Assembly (NCBI RefSeq): GCF_001513975.1
Contig: NZ_KQ947985.1
Span: forward strand, 434,001 to 498,000
DNA: 64,000 nucleotides
Origin: Streptomyces curacoi
GTDB taxonomy: Bacteria; Actinomycetota; Actinomycetes; Streptomycetales; Streptomycetaceae
Direction of reading: 5' to 3'
Part shown: positions 49,670 to 57,815 of the stretch, one piece after another
Layout: every line of letters begins with the position of its first letter
How positions within the stretch are numbered: the first letter of the stretch is position 1
Translations under genes and position numbers: made by a program
The notes under the pieces: model-generated
Databases searched by the model: none
What the model was told of the DNA's origin: nothing
What the model saw: the letters and a program-made list of their open reading frames with translations, nothing else

Positions 49670-52372
49670 TCAGAAGTTCGAGATCACGCTCGTCAGGACC
49701 TCCCTGATCGTCTCGGGATGCTCCCGGGCGTCATAGGCCCGGCCGCCGCTGGTGGTGGCGATCTGCTCCAGCACGCTCTTGCCGCTCGCGTCGGCCTCGT
49801 CCGCCTTGGAGCCGTAGGCGATGGTGAAGACCCGGACGCGCTCACCGGCTCCGCCGACCTTCTTCAGCACGTCCTGGAGCTCGGTGGGGTCGGCGGGCAC
49901 CCCTTCGTTGCGGCCGTCGGTGAGCAGGACCACCGCGTTGATCGCGGAGGGGTCGTAGTCGGCGCGCATCGTGTCCACCGCCGCGATGGTCGTGCCGTAC
50001 AGCCCCGTGGCCCCGTCCGGCACCAGCCCCTCCACCTCGGCGGTCAGCTGCTCGCGCCGGGTGTCGGCGGACTTGCCGGGCACGGGCCGGGCCATGGGGC
50101 CGATCGGCACCAGCTGCCGGTAGTGGTGCTCGTCGTCGGCGTACGGCGCGCTGGAGAACCGCCACAGTCCGACCTCGTCGGTGTCGGCGAACTCGTCGAA
50201 CAGCGCGGCCTTCGCGTTCTTCAGCAGCTCCATCTTGGTCTCCCCGGAGCCCGGCACGTCCTCGTTCATCGACGTGGAGGTGTCGATCACCACCAGGACA
50301 TGGGCCCGTCGCCGCAGCGCCGGCCAGACTTCGAGGAGCCGGTCGAGCACGGCGCCCTGCGGGGGGTAGAAGTCCTTCAGCGGGGTGTCGGGGAGGGCGC
50401 CGTTGCCCTGGTTGACGAGGTCGGGTGCCTTGTTCTCGTGGGTGCGGTAGCCGTACGGCGCGAAGTGCTTGTGGTGCACCTCGGGATCGTGCAGGTGGGC
50501 GAGGAAGTCCGCGGAAACCTTTCGCTGTGCCGGGTTCATGTTGTTGAGCTGCACATAGGGGTGGTCGCTGACCGGGGTGCCGTCCTCCGGGTAGAAGGAC
50601 ACGAGCGGTGTGGTCGGCCGGTCGGTCCGCGCGCAGCCCTCCTCCTCGCTGAGCGCCCCGCACGGATAGCCGTTGTTGTAGGCCACGACCGAGTTCTCCT
50701 CGACCGTGACGGCGGAGATGTAGTCCAGCGCCGCCTCGGCGCCGCCGGAGTCGTCGGCCGCGCGCAGGTTCTTGAGGAAGGTCAGCGTCGTGTCGCCGTA
50801 GTGGACCGCGGACTTCTCGATCTGCCGGACGAAGTCCTGGTTGGCCGGCTTCTCCAGGTCGGCGGCGGAGAGCTCGCCACTGGTGTCCGTCACCGCGTAG
50901 AAGGCCCCCACGGTGGCGTTCAGCCCCGAGGTCGAGTAACTGGGGTTGGTCTTGCCCAGCTTGAGCGGCCCCCACTGCTCCTGCTGCCGGTCCCGCCAGA
51001 AGTCCCGGGAGTTCTTCGCCCACTGGGCGAGGTCCTTCCAGCCGACCGTGCTCTCCGGCCAGCCCAGCGCCTCGGCCATCTTCTTGGGCATCGCGATGGT
51101 CAGCGGGCTCTTCACGATCGCCGGCGCCGACGCCGGGAACAGGCCCGCGGTCTTGTCGTCCGCGCGGGCGCGGGCGAGCGCCAGCCAGTCACTGCTGGCC
51201 GGCGACCACACGTGGGGCTCGTCGCCCTCGCCCCAGCCCTCGGCCAGACGCTCCATCCCGGTGCCGGAGTTGACGTCGAAGACCGTGACCCGGACACAGG
51301 ACTTGCCGCTCAGGCGCGGGCCGTAGTCCTCGGCGGCCCGGCGCAGTTCCTCCGAGAGGTCGACCGAGGCGGCGATGCGCAGGGTGGTGTTCTCCTCCTG
51401 GCAGCGCGGCAGCCCCGCGTCCTCCGTGTCCTTGCCGCAGCTGCTGATGACCCATCCGCCGCCGGCGAACACCACGACGGCCAGTGCCGCGGCGGCCCAC
51501 TTGTGCCAGCGTCCGGGCTGGGCGGGCGGCGGTGGCGGTGGCGGTGGCGGTGGCGGTGGCGTCTTCGAGCCGCCCTGACGCCGGGACCCGTCCTGTGCAC
51601 CGGACCCCTGGGAGTTCCCCTGCTTGTTCTCCGCGGGGAGCGGCCCCTGGGCCCGGGAGAACTTGGCGAGGACGGAACGGGCGAAGTTGGCCGCGTTGGC
51701 GGCGGCCCGCTCCTGGGCGCCGGAGGCGTCGGAGGCACCCTTGCCGCCGTCCGCCAGGTCACTGATGCCCCGGATGATGAGGGTGTCCAGGCCCGCGACA
51801 TGCCCGGCCTGGGCGGCGCCGGCGCCCTCCATCTCGATGGCGGCGGCGTCGTTGTAGTGCTGCTTGATCCAGTCCCGGAGCGCGGAGTCGCGGCTGTCGA
51901 GGAGGACGTCACCGGCGGCGATGGGCTTGGTGTGGACCCGCTGCTTGCGGCGCAGCTCGTACTCGGCGGACAGCGCGGCCTGGAGCAGCCGGTACGCCGG
52001 CAGATAGGAGGTGGGGCGGGCCTGGAAGGACGTACCGTTCGCCCGGGCGCCGTGGATCGCGTACACCTTGCTGGCGACGACGACGTCCCCGAGGCGTATG
52101 TCGTCCTTCAGCGAGCCGGCTATGCCCACGAAGAGCTGGGCCTTGGGGCGGAACAGCTGGTGGCCCTGCATGGCGACCGCCGCGGCGGAGTCGTTGCCCT
52201 CGCCGGTCCGGGCGAGCGCGACCTGCCACCGGGTGTTCTTCAGGTGTCCGTGGAAGAAGAGCGTGCCGTCGTCATGGTGGACTTCCCTGCCATTGACGAT
52301 GAGCTTCCGTACGGCTTCGTACTCCACGCGGAGCGCCGTCAGGATCACCACGGTGGGAGAAGTGTCTGTCAC
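49670..52372 (-). CDS. Nucleoside phosphorylase - TM - solute-binding - VWA fusion
   Basis: A 900-residue protein with an unusual domain order. Residues ~7-240 form a PNP/MTAN-type purine nucleosidase domain (VVILTALRVEYEA, VGIAGSLKDDIRLGDVVVAS, AIEMEGAGAAQAGH and IRGISDLAD). A run of 12 Pro (272-283), coded by GGTGGC repeats, precedes one transmembrane helix (about 292-311). A periplasmic ABC solute-binding-like domain (about 330-645) and a VWA domain (about 691-898) follow. The MIDAS motif is complete: DTSTS at 697-701, the Thr in DGATG, and Asp819 in LLTDGRN. GTG start at 52372. The nucleosidase would be cytoplasmic, the rest outside. Function unknown. Confidence 0.8.
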   Translation of the reverse strand: MTDTSPTVVILTALRVEYEAVRKLIVNGREVHHDDGTLFFHGHLKNTRWQVALARTGEGNDSAAAVAMQGHQLFRPKAQLFVGIAGSLKDDIRLGDVVVASKVYAIHGARANGTSFQARPTSYLPAYRLLQAALSAEYELRRKQRVHTKPIAAGDVLLDSRDSALRDWIKQHYNDAAAIEMEGAGAAQAGHVAGLDTLIIRGISDLADGGKGASDASGAQERAAANAANFARSVLAKFSRAQGPLPAENKQGNSQGSGAQDGSRRQGGSKTPPPPPPPPPPPPAQPGRWHKWAAAALAVVVFAGGGWVISSCGKDTEDAGLPRCQEENTTLRIAASVDLSEELRRAAEDYGPRLSGKSCVRVTVFDVNSGTGMERLAEGWGEGDEPHVWSPASSDWLALARARADDKTAGLFPASAPAIVKSPLTIAMPKKMAEALGWPESTVGWKDLAQWAKNSRDFWRDRQQEQWGPLKLGKTNPSYSTSGLNATVGAFYAVTDTSGELSAADLEKPANQDFVRQIEKSAVHYGDTTLTFLKNLRAADDSGGAEAALDYISAVTVEENSVVAYNNGYPCGALSEEEGCARTDRPTTPLVSFYPEDGTPVSDHPYVQLNNMNPAQRKVSADFLAHLHDPEVHHKHFAPYGYRTHENKAPDLVNQGNGALPDTPLKDFYPPQGAVLDRLLEVWPALRRRAHVLVVIDTSTSMNEDVPGSGETKMELLKNAKAALFDEFADTDEVGLWRFSSAPYADDEHHYRQLVPIGPMARPVPGKSADTRREQLTAEVEGLVPDGATGLYGTTIAAVDTMRADYDPSAINAVVLLTDGRNEGVPADPTELQDVLKKVGGAGERVRVFTIAYGSKADEADASGKSVLEQIATTSGGRAYDAREHPETIREVLTSVISNF

Positions 52373-52515
52373 GTGACCAACCGAACCTCGACTCCGGCCT
52401 TTCCGTACAGGGCGTGCTGCACACGGTAACCGCGCAGGCCACGGGCGTACCCAAGTTCACCAAGCCTGACGCCTGTTGAGCCGGAATCGTGACGGTGCCG
52501 CCCCGTTCGTGCACG

Positions 52516-52552
52516 GGCCGGTCCGTCCGCGAGGAGGCGGTACGGACCGGCC
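52516..52552. terminator. Hairpin downstream of the pectate lyase gene
   Basis: Arms GGCCGGTCCGT (52516-52526) and ACGGACCGGCC (52542-52552) are fully complementary, 22 bases past the lyase stop. It is a likely terminator. Confidence 0.65.
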
Positions 52553-52573
52553 GGGCCGGAGTGCGCCAGGTCG

Positions 52574-54178
52574 TTACGGCGTCACCTGACTGCCGCCGAA
52601 GGTCACGACGAGACGCCCGTCCGAGGCGAAGGACCAGCCGAGGGCACCGGAGTAGGAGGAGCAGCGGGAGCCGTTCGAGCCGGACCAGAACTGGTTCGAG
52701 CCGTCGGCGTCGCCGATGATCCGGTCGTTCGTGCCGCTGCCGCTGCGGCACGAGGTGTTGTTGCGGAACACCGAGGTGCCGGCGTCGAAGCTGAAGTTGC
52801 GCTGGACGTTGTCGATGCTGACGTTGTCCGACACCGTCATCGAGCCCGGGTTGCTGTTGTAGGTGAACCCGTGCTTGCCGTTCTTGTAGGCGATGCTGCG
52901 CTTGACGACATGGTTGACGGGGATGTCCTCGCCGCCAAGCTTGTAGCCGTTGCGGTCACCGTTGCCGGCCTGGGAGCCGTCGCTGAGGGTGCCGTTGGCG
53001 TAGGCGAGGGAGTCCTCGATGGTCACCGGGCCGATGGCCCCGGTGTCGGACTTGGTGTAGAGGTCCCAGCCGTCGTCGATGTTGTTGTGCGCCACGGTGT
53101 TGCGGAAGACGTTCCCGTTGCCGGTGGTGAGCTTCGCGGCGAAGCCGTCGGCGTCCTCACCGTCGGAGTCTGCGTTGTCGTGCGACTCGGCGCTCACGAT
53201 GAGGTTGTTGGACGGCCACTGGTCCTTGGGCGTGGTGGAGGCGATCCGCCCGAGCTGGAGTCCCGTGTCGCGGTTGAAGCGCGTCACCGTGCGCTCGATG
53301 ACGTTGTTGCTGCCGCCGACGTAGATGCCGTTGTCCCCGGCCCGCTCGACGACGAGGCCGTTGACGTGCCAGTAGGACCCCATCACCTGCAGCCCGCGGT
53401 TCGACGAACTCTCGCTCTGCGCCGAGAAGTTCAGCACCGGCCGCTCGCCCGGGTAGGCGGACAGCTTGGTCCGGGCACTCGACGTGCCGTTGTTGCCCAC
53501 CGGGATGGTGACGGTCGACGAGTAGTTGTACGTCCCTCCGCGCATGTAGATCGTGCCGCCGGCGGCGATTCGGCCGATCGCGGAGGTGAGGGTGGTGGGC
53601 GCGGACTGCGTGCCGGCCGCGCCGTCGGTGCCGTTCGGCGCCACGTACAGCACCGGCCCCGTCGGCTGCGGGGTGGTGCCGCCGCTCGTCTCGACGTCCA
53701 CGTAGTCGACGTTGGGCAGCCCGGCCGAGGTGGTCGGGTTGAGCCGGACGGTGTTGCCGCCCGCCTGGAGCGGCACGCTGAGCGTCTTCGTCGCCCAGGT
53801 CGACCAGGCGCCGGTGCCCTCGAAGGACGCCGAGGCGACCGTCGAGCCGTTCACGACGACGTTCGCGGCCCGTGCGGTGGTGGTGCCGTTGGCGAAGCGG
53901 ATGTTCAGGGTCGCGGTGCCCGCCGCGGCGGCGCTCACCGTGAACTGGGCATAGCCGCCGGTGGAGTTGGTGCCGTTGCAGAACCCGCTGCCGGAGAAGC
54001 CGGTCCAGTCGGAGTCGATGGTGCCGGTGCAGACCGCCGGGGCGGTCTCGGCCTCGTAGCGGGTGGTCGCGGCCTCGGCGGTGGTGCCGGTGAGCGCGAC
54101 GAGGGTGCCGGTCAGGAGGGCGACGGAGGCGATGACGGGCCTGACGGGCCCGACCGGTCTGGCTGCTCTCAGGTGCAT
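52574..54178 (-). CDS. Secreted PL9-like pectate lyase with an N-terminal carbohydrate-binding module
   Basis: A 534-residue exported protein; ATG 54178 follows AAAGGGGTCAGCCCC. Signal peptide about 1-38. A CBM6/35-type beta-sandwich (about 40-160: ATTRYEAETAPAVCTGTIDS, NTVRLNPTTSAGLPNVDYVD) is followed by a right-handed parallel beta-helix (about 175-534). Segments SHDNADSDGEDADGFAAKLT, NNIDDGWDLYTKSDTG and NGYKLGGED closely match PL9 exopolygalacturonate lyases, including the calcium-binding Asp cluster and a candidate catalytic Lys. It would degrade pectate outside the cell. Confidence 0.83.
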   Translation of the reverse strand: MHLRAARPVGPVRPVIASVALLTGTLVALTGTTAEAATTRYEAETAPAVCTGTIDSDWTGFSGSGFCNGTNSTGGYAQFTVSAAAAGTATLNIRFANGTTTARAANVVVNGSTVASASFEGTGAWSTWATKTLSVPLQAGGNTVRLNPTTSAGLPNVDYVDVETSGGTTPQPTGPVLYVAPNGTDGAAGTQSAPTTLTSAIGRIAAGGTIYMRGGTYNYSSTVTIPVGNNGTSSARTKLSAYPGERPVLNFSAQSESSSNRGLQVMGSYWHVNGLVVERAGDNGIYVGGSNNVIERTVTRFNRDTGLQLGRIASTTPKDQWPSNNLIVSAESHDNADSDGEDADGFAAKLTTGNGNVFRNTVAHNNIDDGWDLYTKSDTGAIGPVTIEDSLAYANGTLSDGSQAGNGDRNGYKLGGEDIPVNHVVKRSIAYKNGKHGFTYNSNPGSMTVSDNVSIDNVQRNFSFDAGTSVFRNNTSCRSGSGTNDRIIGDADGSNQFWSGSNGSRCSSYSGALGWSFASDGRLVVTFGGSQVTP

Positions 54179-54274
54179 GGGGCTGACCCCTTTCTGTTGC
54201 GGCTCGGGTGTGGCAACGTGGCGGGGTTCCACAGTGTGAACGGGCCGCGTGGCCAGACACCTCATTCAGGCAGG

Positions 54275-54286
54275 GAAAGCGCTTTC
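54275..54286. promoter_or_regulatory. LacI-type palindrome upstream of the pectate lyase
   Basis: GAAAGCGCTTTC is a perfect 12-bp palindrome (extended GGGAAAGCGCTTTCTC with one imperfect pair), 97 bp upstream of the lyase start. The central CG and the shape fit a LacI-family operator. Confidence 0.5.
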
Positions 54287-54502
54287 TCTGGACCGTAGAG
54301 GGCTGTCGTATACGCGTCAATAGGCGTGTGCATGATCGCTGTTCACGACCATGAACAAATGGATGGCCGAGAACCCGCGAACGGCTTTGCCATCTCTTTA
54401 CAACCCGCCCCGCTGCCGCGTCGTCTCTCCGCTCGACCCGTCACCCAGCCCGCCGCGTACACGTACGGCAGTACCGGCCGGCCGACGAAAGAGAGCGACT
54501 CG

Positions 54503-54901
54503 ATGCGCCGAACAGTCCTCAGCGCCCTGGCCCTTACCTGCACCGCCCTGCTGGCGAGCACCACCCCCGCGTTCGCCGACGGGGCCTCCCCGACCTCGGT
54601 CCCCAGCCCGGCGCCCAGCGCCCCCTCGGCCACCGCCGTCCCCGCCCCCAGCGCCGAACCGAGCACCGCGCCCACCCGCGAGGCATCCGCCGTGCCCTCG
54701 CCGTCCGCCGAACCGACCCGGGCGCCGGACGGCGGCCAGGTCTCCGTCGTACCGTCCGGGGCGCCCGACACCGGAGTCACACCGTCGGCCTCGGAATCCG
54801 GGACGGCGCAGGGCGCGCTGATCGGCGGGGGAGCCGCCGCGGTGCTCCTCACCGCGGGCACGGTCTTCGTCGTACGGCGTCGGCGGGCGAACGGGGCATG
54901 A
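54503..54901 (+). CDS. Probable class F sortase substrate (surface peptide)
   Basis: A 132-residue exported protein: signal peptide about 1-26 (TVLSALALTCTALLASTTPA), a Pro/Ala/Ser stalk (about 28-85), then GAPDTGVTPS, a transmembrane helix (GALIGGGAAAVLLTAGTVFV) and RRRRANGA. The PDTG motif before a hydrophobic helix and a basic tail fits a cell-wall sorting signal. Its stop overlaps the start of the class F sortase gene (ATGA), so the pair is almost certainly functional together. Confidence 0.82.
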   Translation: MRRTVLSALALTCTALLASTTPAFADGASPTSVPSPAPSAPSATAVPAPSAEPSTAPTREASAVPSPSAEPTRAPDGGQVSVVPSGAPDTGVTPSASESGTAQGALIGGGAAAVLLTAGTVFVVRRRRANGA

Positions 54902-55566
54902 CGCCGCTCTCCAGGCGCGCCTTCGCCACGGCGGGGCTGTCCCTGCTGGTGGCGGGGTGCGCGGGCCAGGGAGCCGGACAGCAGGACACGGCCGCATCCT
55001 CGTCGAGAACCGGGGGCACGGCCGCCGGAGCGGAGAGTCCGGTGGGCGCGGACGGCATGCCCCCGCGGCGGTCGCGCTCGGGATCCGCGGACTCCGCGCG
55101 CGCCCTCGGCCGTTCGGTCCCGGTCCGGCTGGAGATCCCCGCCATCGGTGTCGACACCCCGGTCATGCGGCTGGGCCTGGCGGCGGACGGCACCGTGCAG
55201 GTGCCGCCGGTCACGGCCGACGACCGGGCGGGCTGGTACCGGCACTCACCTACGCCCGGCCAGGTCGGCCCGTCGGTCATCCTCGGCCATGTCACGGTGG
55301 GCGCCCACGGGGACGGCGTGTTCCGCGACCTCGCCCGGCTGCACCGGGGCGACCGGATCGTGGCGCGCCGGGAGGACGGCTCGTCGGCACGGTTCGCCGT
55401 CACCGTCGTACGGACCGTCGCCAAGGCGGACTTTCCGGCGGACGACGTGTACGGGGACGTGGGCCGGCCGGAGTTGCGGCTGATCACCTGCGGAGGGCCG
55501 CGCAGCGGCGACGAGTACCGCGACAACGTGATCGTCTTCGCCGCGCTGAGCCCCACGACGCCCTGA
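54898..55566 (+). CDS. Class F sortase
   Basis: A 222-residue sortase with an N-terminal lipoprotein-like or membrane segment (FATAGLSLLVAGCAGQ). The catalytic residues are His in VILGHVTVG, Cys in LRLITCGGP and Arg in YRDNVIVFA. The sortase beta-barrel begins near VPVRLEIPAIGVDTPVMRLG. Class F enzymes of Actinobacteria anchor surface proteins. It overlaps its presumed substrate gene by 4 bp. Confidence 0.9.
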   Translation: MTPLSRRAFATAGLSLLVAGCAGQGAGQQDTAASSSRTGGTAAGAESPVGADGMPPRRSRSGSADSARALGRSVPVRLEIPAIGVDTPVMRLGLAADGTVQVPPVTADDRAGWYRHSPTPGQVGPSVILGHVTVGAHGDGVFRDLARLHRGDRIVARREDGSSARFAVTVVRTVAKADFPADDVYGDVGRPELRLITCGGPRSGDEYRDNVIVFAALSPTTP

Positions 55567-55697
55567 GCCCCCGCCCGCACGCGCAGTCACGGCACGGAAC
55601 CGGTGCCGGGCCCACGGAACGTACGCCGACGGCCCGGCATCCTCCCCCACGAGTGCCGTGCGCGCTTCCTCCCGACCCACCACGACCATGGAGAGCG

Positions 55698-56189
55698 TTG
55701 AAACGGTCCCGAGACAAGGCGGCGTCCGAGCTGTTCACCGCCCTGTACCCACGCCTCGCCGGCTGGTGCCGCCGTCTGGTCGACGACGACGAGACGGCCC
55801 ACGAGATCGCCTCCGAGGCGTTCACCAGGCTGTGGGCCCGCTGGAGTCGGGTGGAGGAACCGCGTGGCTTCCTCTACGTCACCGCGGCGAACCTGGTCCG
55901 GGACCACTGGCGCAAGCTGGAGCGCGAGCGCAGGGCGATGCGCCGGGCCACGACGGAGGCGGTGGTCAACTCCCGCACCGAACAGGCGGATCCGTCCGTC
56001 CGCCTGCTCGTCCAGTCACTGCCGGAACGACTGCGCACCCCGATCCTCCTCCACTACTACGCTGACATGCCGATCCGGGAGGTGTCCGCGCTGACCGGAC
56101 GCAAGGAAGGAACCGTCAAGGCCGACCTCCACGCGGCCCGCGAACTGCTCCGCGTCCACCTGAGGAGAAGCCTTGACCACACGCTTTGA
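55698..56189 (+). CDS. ECF-type RNA polymerase sigma factor
   Basis: A 163-residue sigma-70-family protein. Region 2 is ELFTALYPRLAGWCRRLVDD and HEIASEAFTRLWARWSRVEE; region 4 HTH is MPIREVSALTGRKEGTVKAD. The TTG start at 55698 with GGAGAGCG upstream gives MKRSRDKAASELF. It lies 131 bp after the sortase gene and overlaps the next gene, which looks like its membrane anti-sigma partner. The promoters it reads are unknown; the sortase and substrate are candidates. Confidence 0.85.
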   Translation: MKRSRDKAASELFTALYPRLAGWCRRLVDDDETAHEIASEAFTRLWARWSRVEEPRGFLYVTAANLVRDHWRKLERERRAMRRATTEAVVNSRTEQADPSVRLLVQSLPERLRTPILLHYYADMPIREVSALTGRKEGTVKADLHAARELLRVHLRRSLDHTL

Positions 56190-56784
56190 CGACGACGACC
56201 TGGACGACGCGGACGGCCTGGAGTTCGCCGCCGACGACCCCCTGGCGGTCATCCTCCGGCCGCCTTCCGAGCGCCTCGCTCCCCCGGCCGGCCGCTACGA
56301 GGCGATCCGCCGTACGGCATCGCGCCGCCGCCTGCTGCGGACGGCGGCCGGGGTGGGCATGACGTGCGCCGTGGCGCTGCTCGTCGCGCTGCCGCTGCGC
56401 CTGGGGGCCTCCGAGGCGCCGACGTCTCCCACGCCCCCGCTGGCACCTGCGCCCACGAGCGGCCCTACGACGCCTGCCGCTCCGTCAGCGCCGCCGACGC
56501 CGAGCCCTTCGGCGCCGTCGACCCGGTCGGCGCCGACGAGCCGGTCGGTGTCGCCTACGCCGACGGTGCCGCCCGGGACCGCCGGTGCCGACTCCTCCGC
56601 GAGGCCGCGTGCGGAGGAGGGCGGGGCGGCGGGTGACGGCCGGGTGGCGGGCGGTTCGGCGGTTCCCACGCCTGCGGCGTCGTCCACGCCGACGTCCATG
56701 CCCAGGTCTGCGCCGGCGTCTGCGCCGACGTCTGCGCCCACGTCTGCGCCCACGTCTACGTCGACCGGTGCTGTCCGGCCGTAG
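56173..56784 (+). CDS. Putative anti-sigma-like membrane protein with Ser/Thr/Pro-rich extracellular tail
   Basis: A 203-residue protein; TTG 56173 follows AGGAGAAGCC and overlaps the sigma gene by 17 bp. An acidic cytoplasmic N-terminus (TTRFDDDDLDDADGLEFAAD) and a region before the membrane (SERLAPPAGRYEAIRRTASR) precede one transmembrane helix (VGMTCAVALLVALPLRLGA). The outer part is low-complexity, ending in SAPTSAPTSAPTS repeats coded by 12- to 15-bp DNA repeats at about 56707-56757. Position and topology suggest an anti-sigma factor, but no ZAS zinc motif is present. Confidence 0.65.
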   Translation: MTTRFDDDDLDDADGLEFAADDPLAVILRPPSERLAPPAGRYEAIRRTASRRRLLRTAAGVGMTCAVALLVALPLRLGASEAPTSPTPPLAPAPTSGPTTPAAPSAPPTPSPSAPSTRSAPTSRSVSPTPTVPPGTAGADSSARPRAEEGGAAGDGRVAGGSAVPTPAASSTPTSMPRSAPASAPTSAPTSAPTSTSTGAVRP

Positions 56785-56840
56785 GAAAGTGGCGCGAATC
56801 CGACGTTGCCAAGGTGTCTTGTGGGGCGCAGCCTGAGCGT

Positions 56841-56858
56841 TATGGGAGCGCTCCCATA
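56841..56858. promoter_or_regulatory. CebR operator upstream of the LPMO gene
   Basis: TATGGGAGCGCTCCCATA contains the exact 14-bp CebR consensus TGGGAGCGCTCCCA (56843-56856). CebR is the cellobiose/cellotriose-responsive LacI-family repressor of Streptomyces cellulolytic genes. Confidence 0.88.
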
Positions 56859-56929
56859 GTTGCTCGCATAAGCGCCCCCATGGCGTCGCACCCCCACATC
56901 CCCCCACTGTGCGAAGAAAGAGGGAGACC

Positions 56930-57646
56930 GTGCTGCACCGAGAGTCATGTCACGTCCCGCAAGCTTGTCATGACCACGCCATGCATCGCTCCGGGTGGCG
57001 GCGGGCGCCCCGCCCGGCGCTCCTCCTGAGCGTGCTGGCCGCACTGCTTCTCTGCCTGATCCCCGGGAGCGGCACCGCCGCCGCCCACGGCTCGGTCGTC
57101 GACCCGGCGTCCCGCAACTACGGCTGCTGGCTGCGCTGGGGCAACGACTTCCAGAACCCGGCCATGGCACAGCAGGACCCCATGTGCTGGCAGGCATGGC
57201 AGGACAATCCCAACGCCATGTGGAACTGGAACGGCCTGTACCGCAACGGCTCCGCGGGCAACTTCCAGGCGGTCATCCCCGACGGCCAGCTGTGCAGCGG
57301 GGGCCGGACGGAGGGCGGACGCTACAACTCCCTCGACGCCGTGGGCGCCTGGAAGACCACGGACGTCGCGAGCAACTTCACCGTCCGGCTGTACGACCAG
57401 GCCAGCCATGGCGCGGACTACTTCCTGGTGTACGTCACCCGGCAGGGCTTCGACCCCACGACCCAGCCGCTGCGCTGGAGCGACCTCCAGCTGGTCGCCC
57501 GCACCGGTAAGTACGCTCCCAGCCAGAACTACTCGATCGACGTGAGTACGTCGGGCCTCAGCGGCCGGCACGTCGTCTACACGATCTGGCAGGCGTCGCA
57601 CATGGACCAGACGTACTTCCTGTGCAGCGATGTGAACTTCCGCTGA
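56930..57646 (+). CDS. AA10 lytic polysaccharide monooxygenase
   Basis: A copper enzyme that oxidatively cleaves cellulose or chitin. The GTG at 56930 has a good site (AGAGGGAGACC); ATG 56981 (MHRSGWRRAPRP) would give a more usual signal peptide. Cleavage at TAAA|HGSVVDPASRNYGCW exposes the N-terminal His of the histidine brace; the second His is in QASHGADYFLVYV and the axial Phe in DQTYFLCSDV. There is a single AA10 domain (~188 residues) with no additional binding module. A perfect CebR box 74 bp upstream ties it to cello-oligosaccharide induction, favouring cellulose as substrate. Confidence 0.9.
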   Translation: MLHRESCHVPQACHDHAMHRSGWRRAPRPALLLSVLAALLLCLIPGSGTAAAHGSVVDPASRNYGCWLRWGNDFQNPAMAQQDPMCWQAWQDNPNAMWNWNGLYRNGSAGNFQAVIPDGQLCSGGRTEGGRYNSLDAVGAWKTTDVASNFTVRLYDQASHGADYFLVYVTRQGFDPTTQPLRWSDLQLVARTGKYAPSQNYSIDVSTSGLSGRHVVYTIWQASHMDQTYFLCSDVNFR

Positions 57647-57749
57647 GCGGCTGGTCCTTGGCGGATGCGGTGGGTCGGCGAAGCCGCTGCTTCGGGCACC
57701 GAGGGTTGCGTGGCCGCCGCCGACCCACCGCGATCACTCAGTCAAGGCA

Positions 57750-57815
57750 ACGCATGTCACGCACGTCAGTGCATGTAAACGCATGTCAGCGAACGTCAGC
57801 GAACGTCAGCGCACA
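57750..57815. repeat. Short tandem repeats at the 3' end of the following gene
   Basis: CAGCGAACGT units occur two to three times (about 57786-57812), next to degenerate GCATGT/GCACGT motifs at 57750-57785. Read on the minus strand they give CGCTGACGTT units that each contain a TGA, beginning exactly at the stop codon of the gene ending at 57806. Confidence 0.7.

Noticed and set aside
51532..51562. GGTGGC repeats as a possible CRISPR or regulatory repeat
   Set aside because: They encode the polyproline linker of the nucleosidase-VWA fusion and have no unique spacers.
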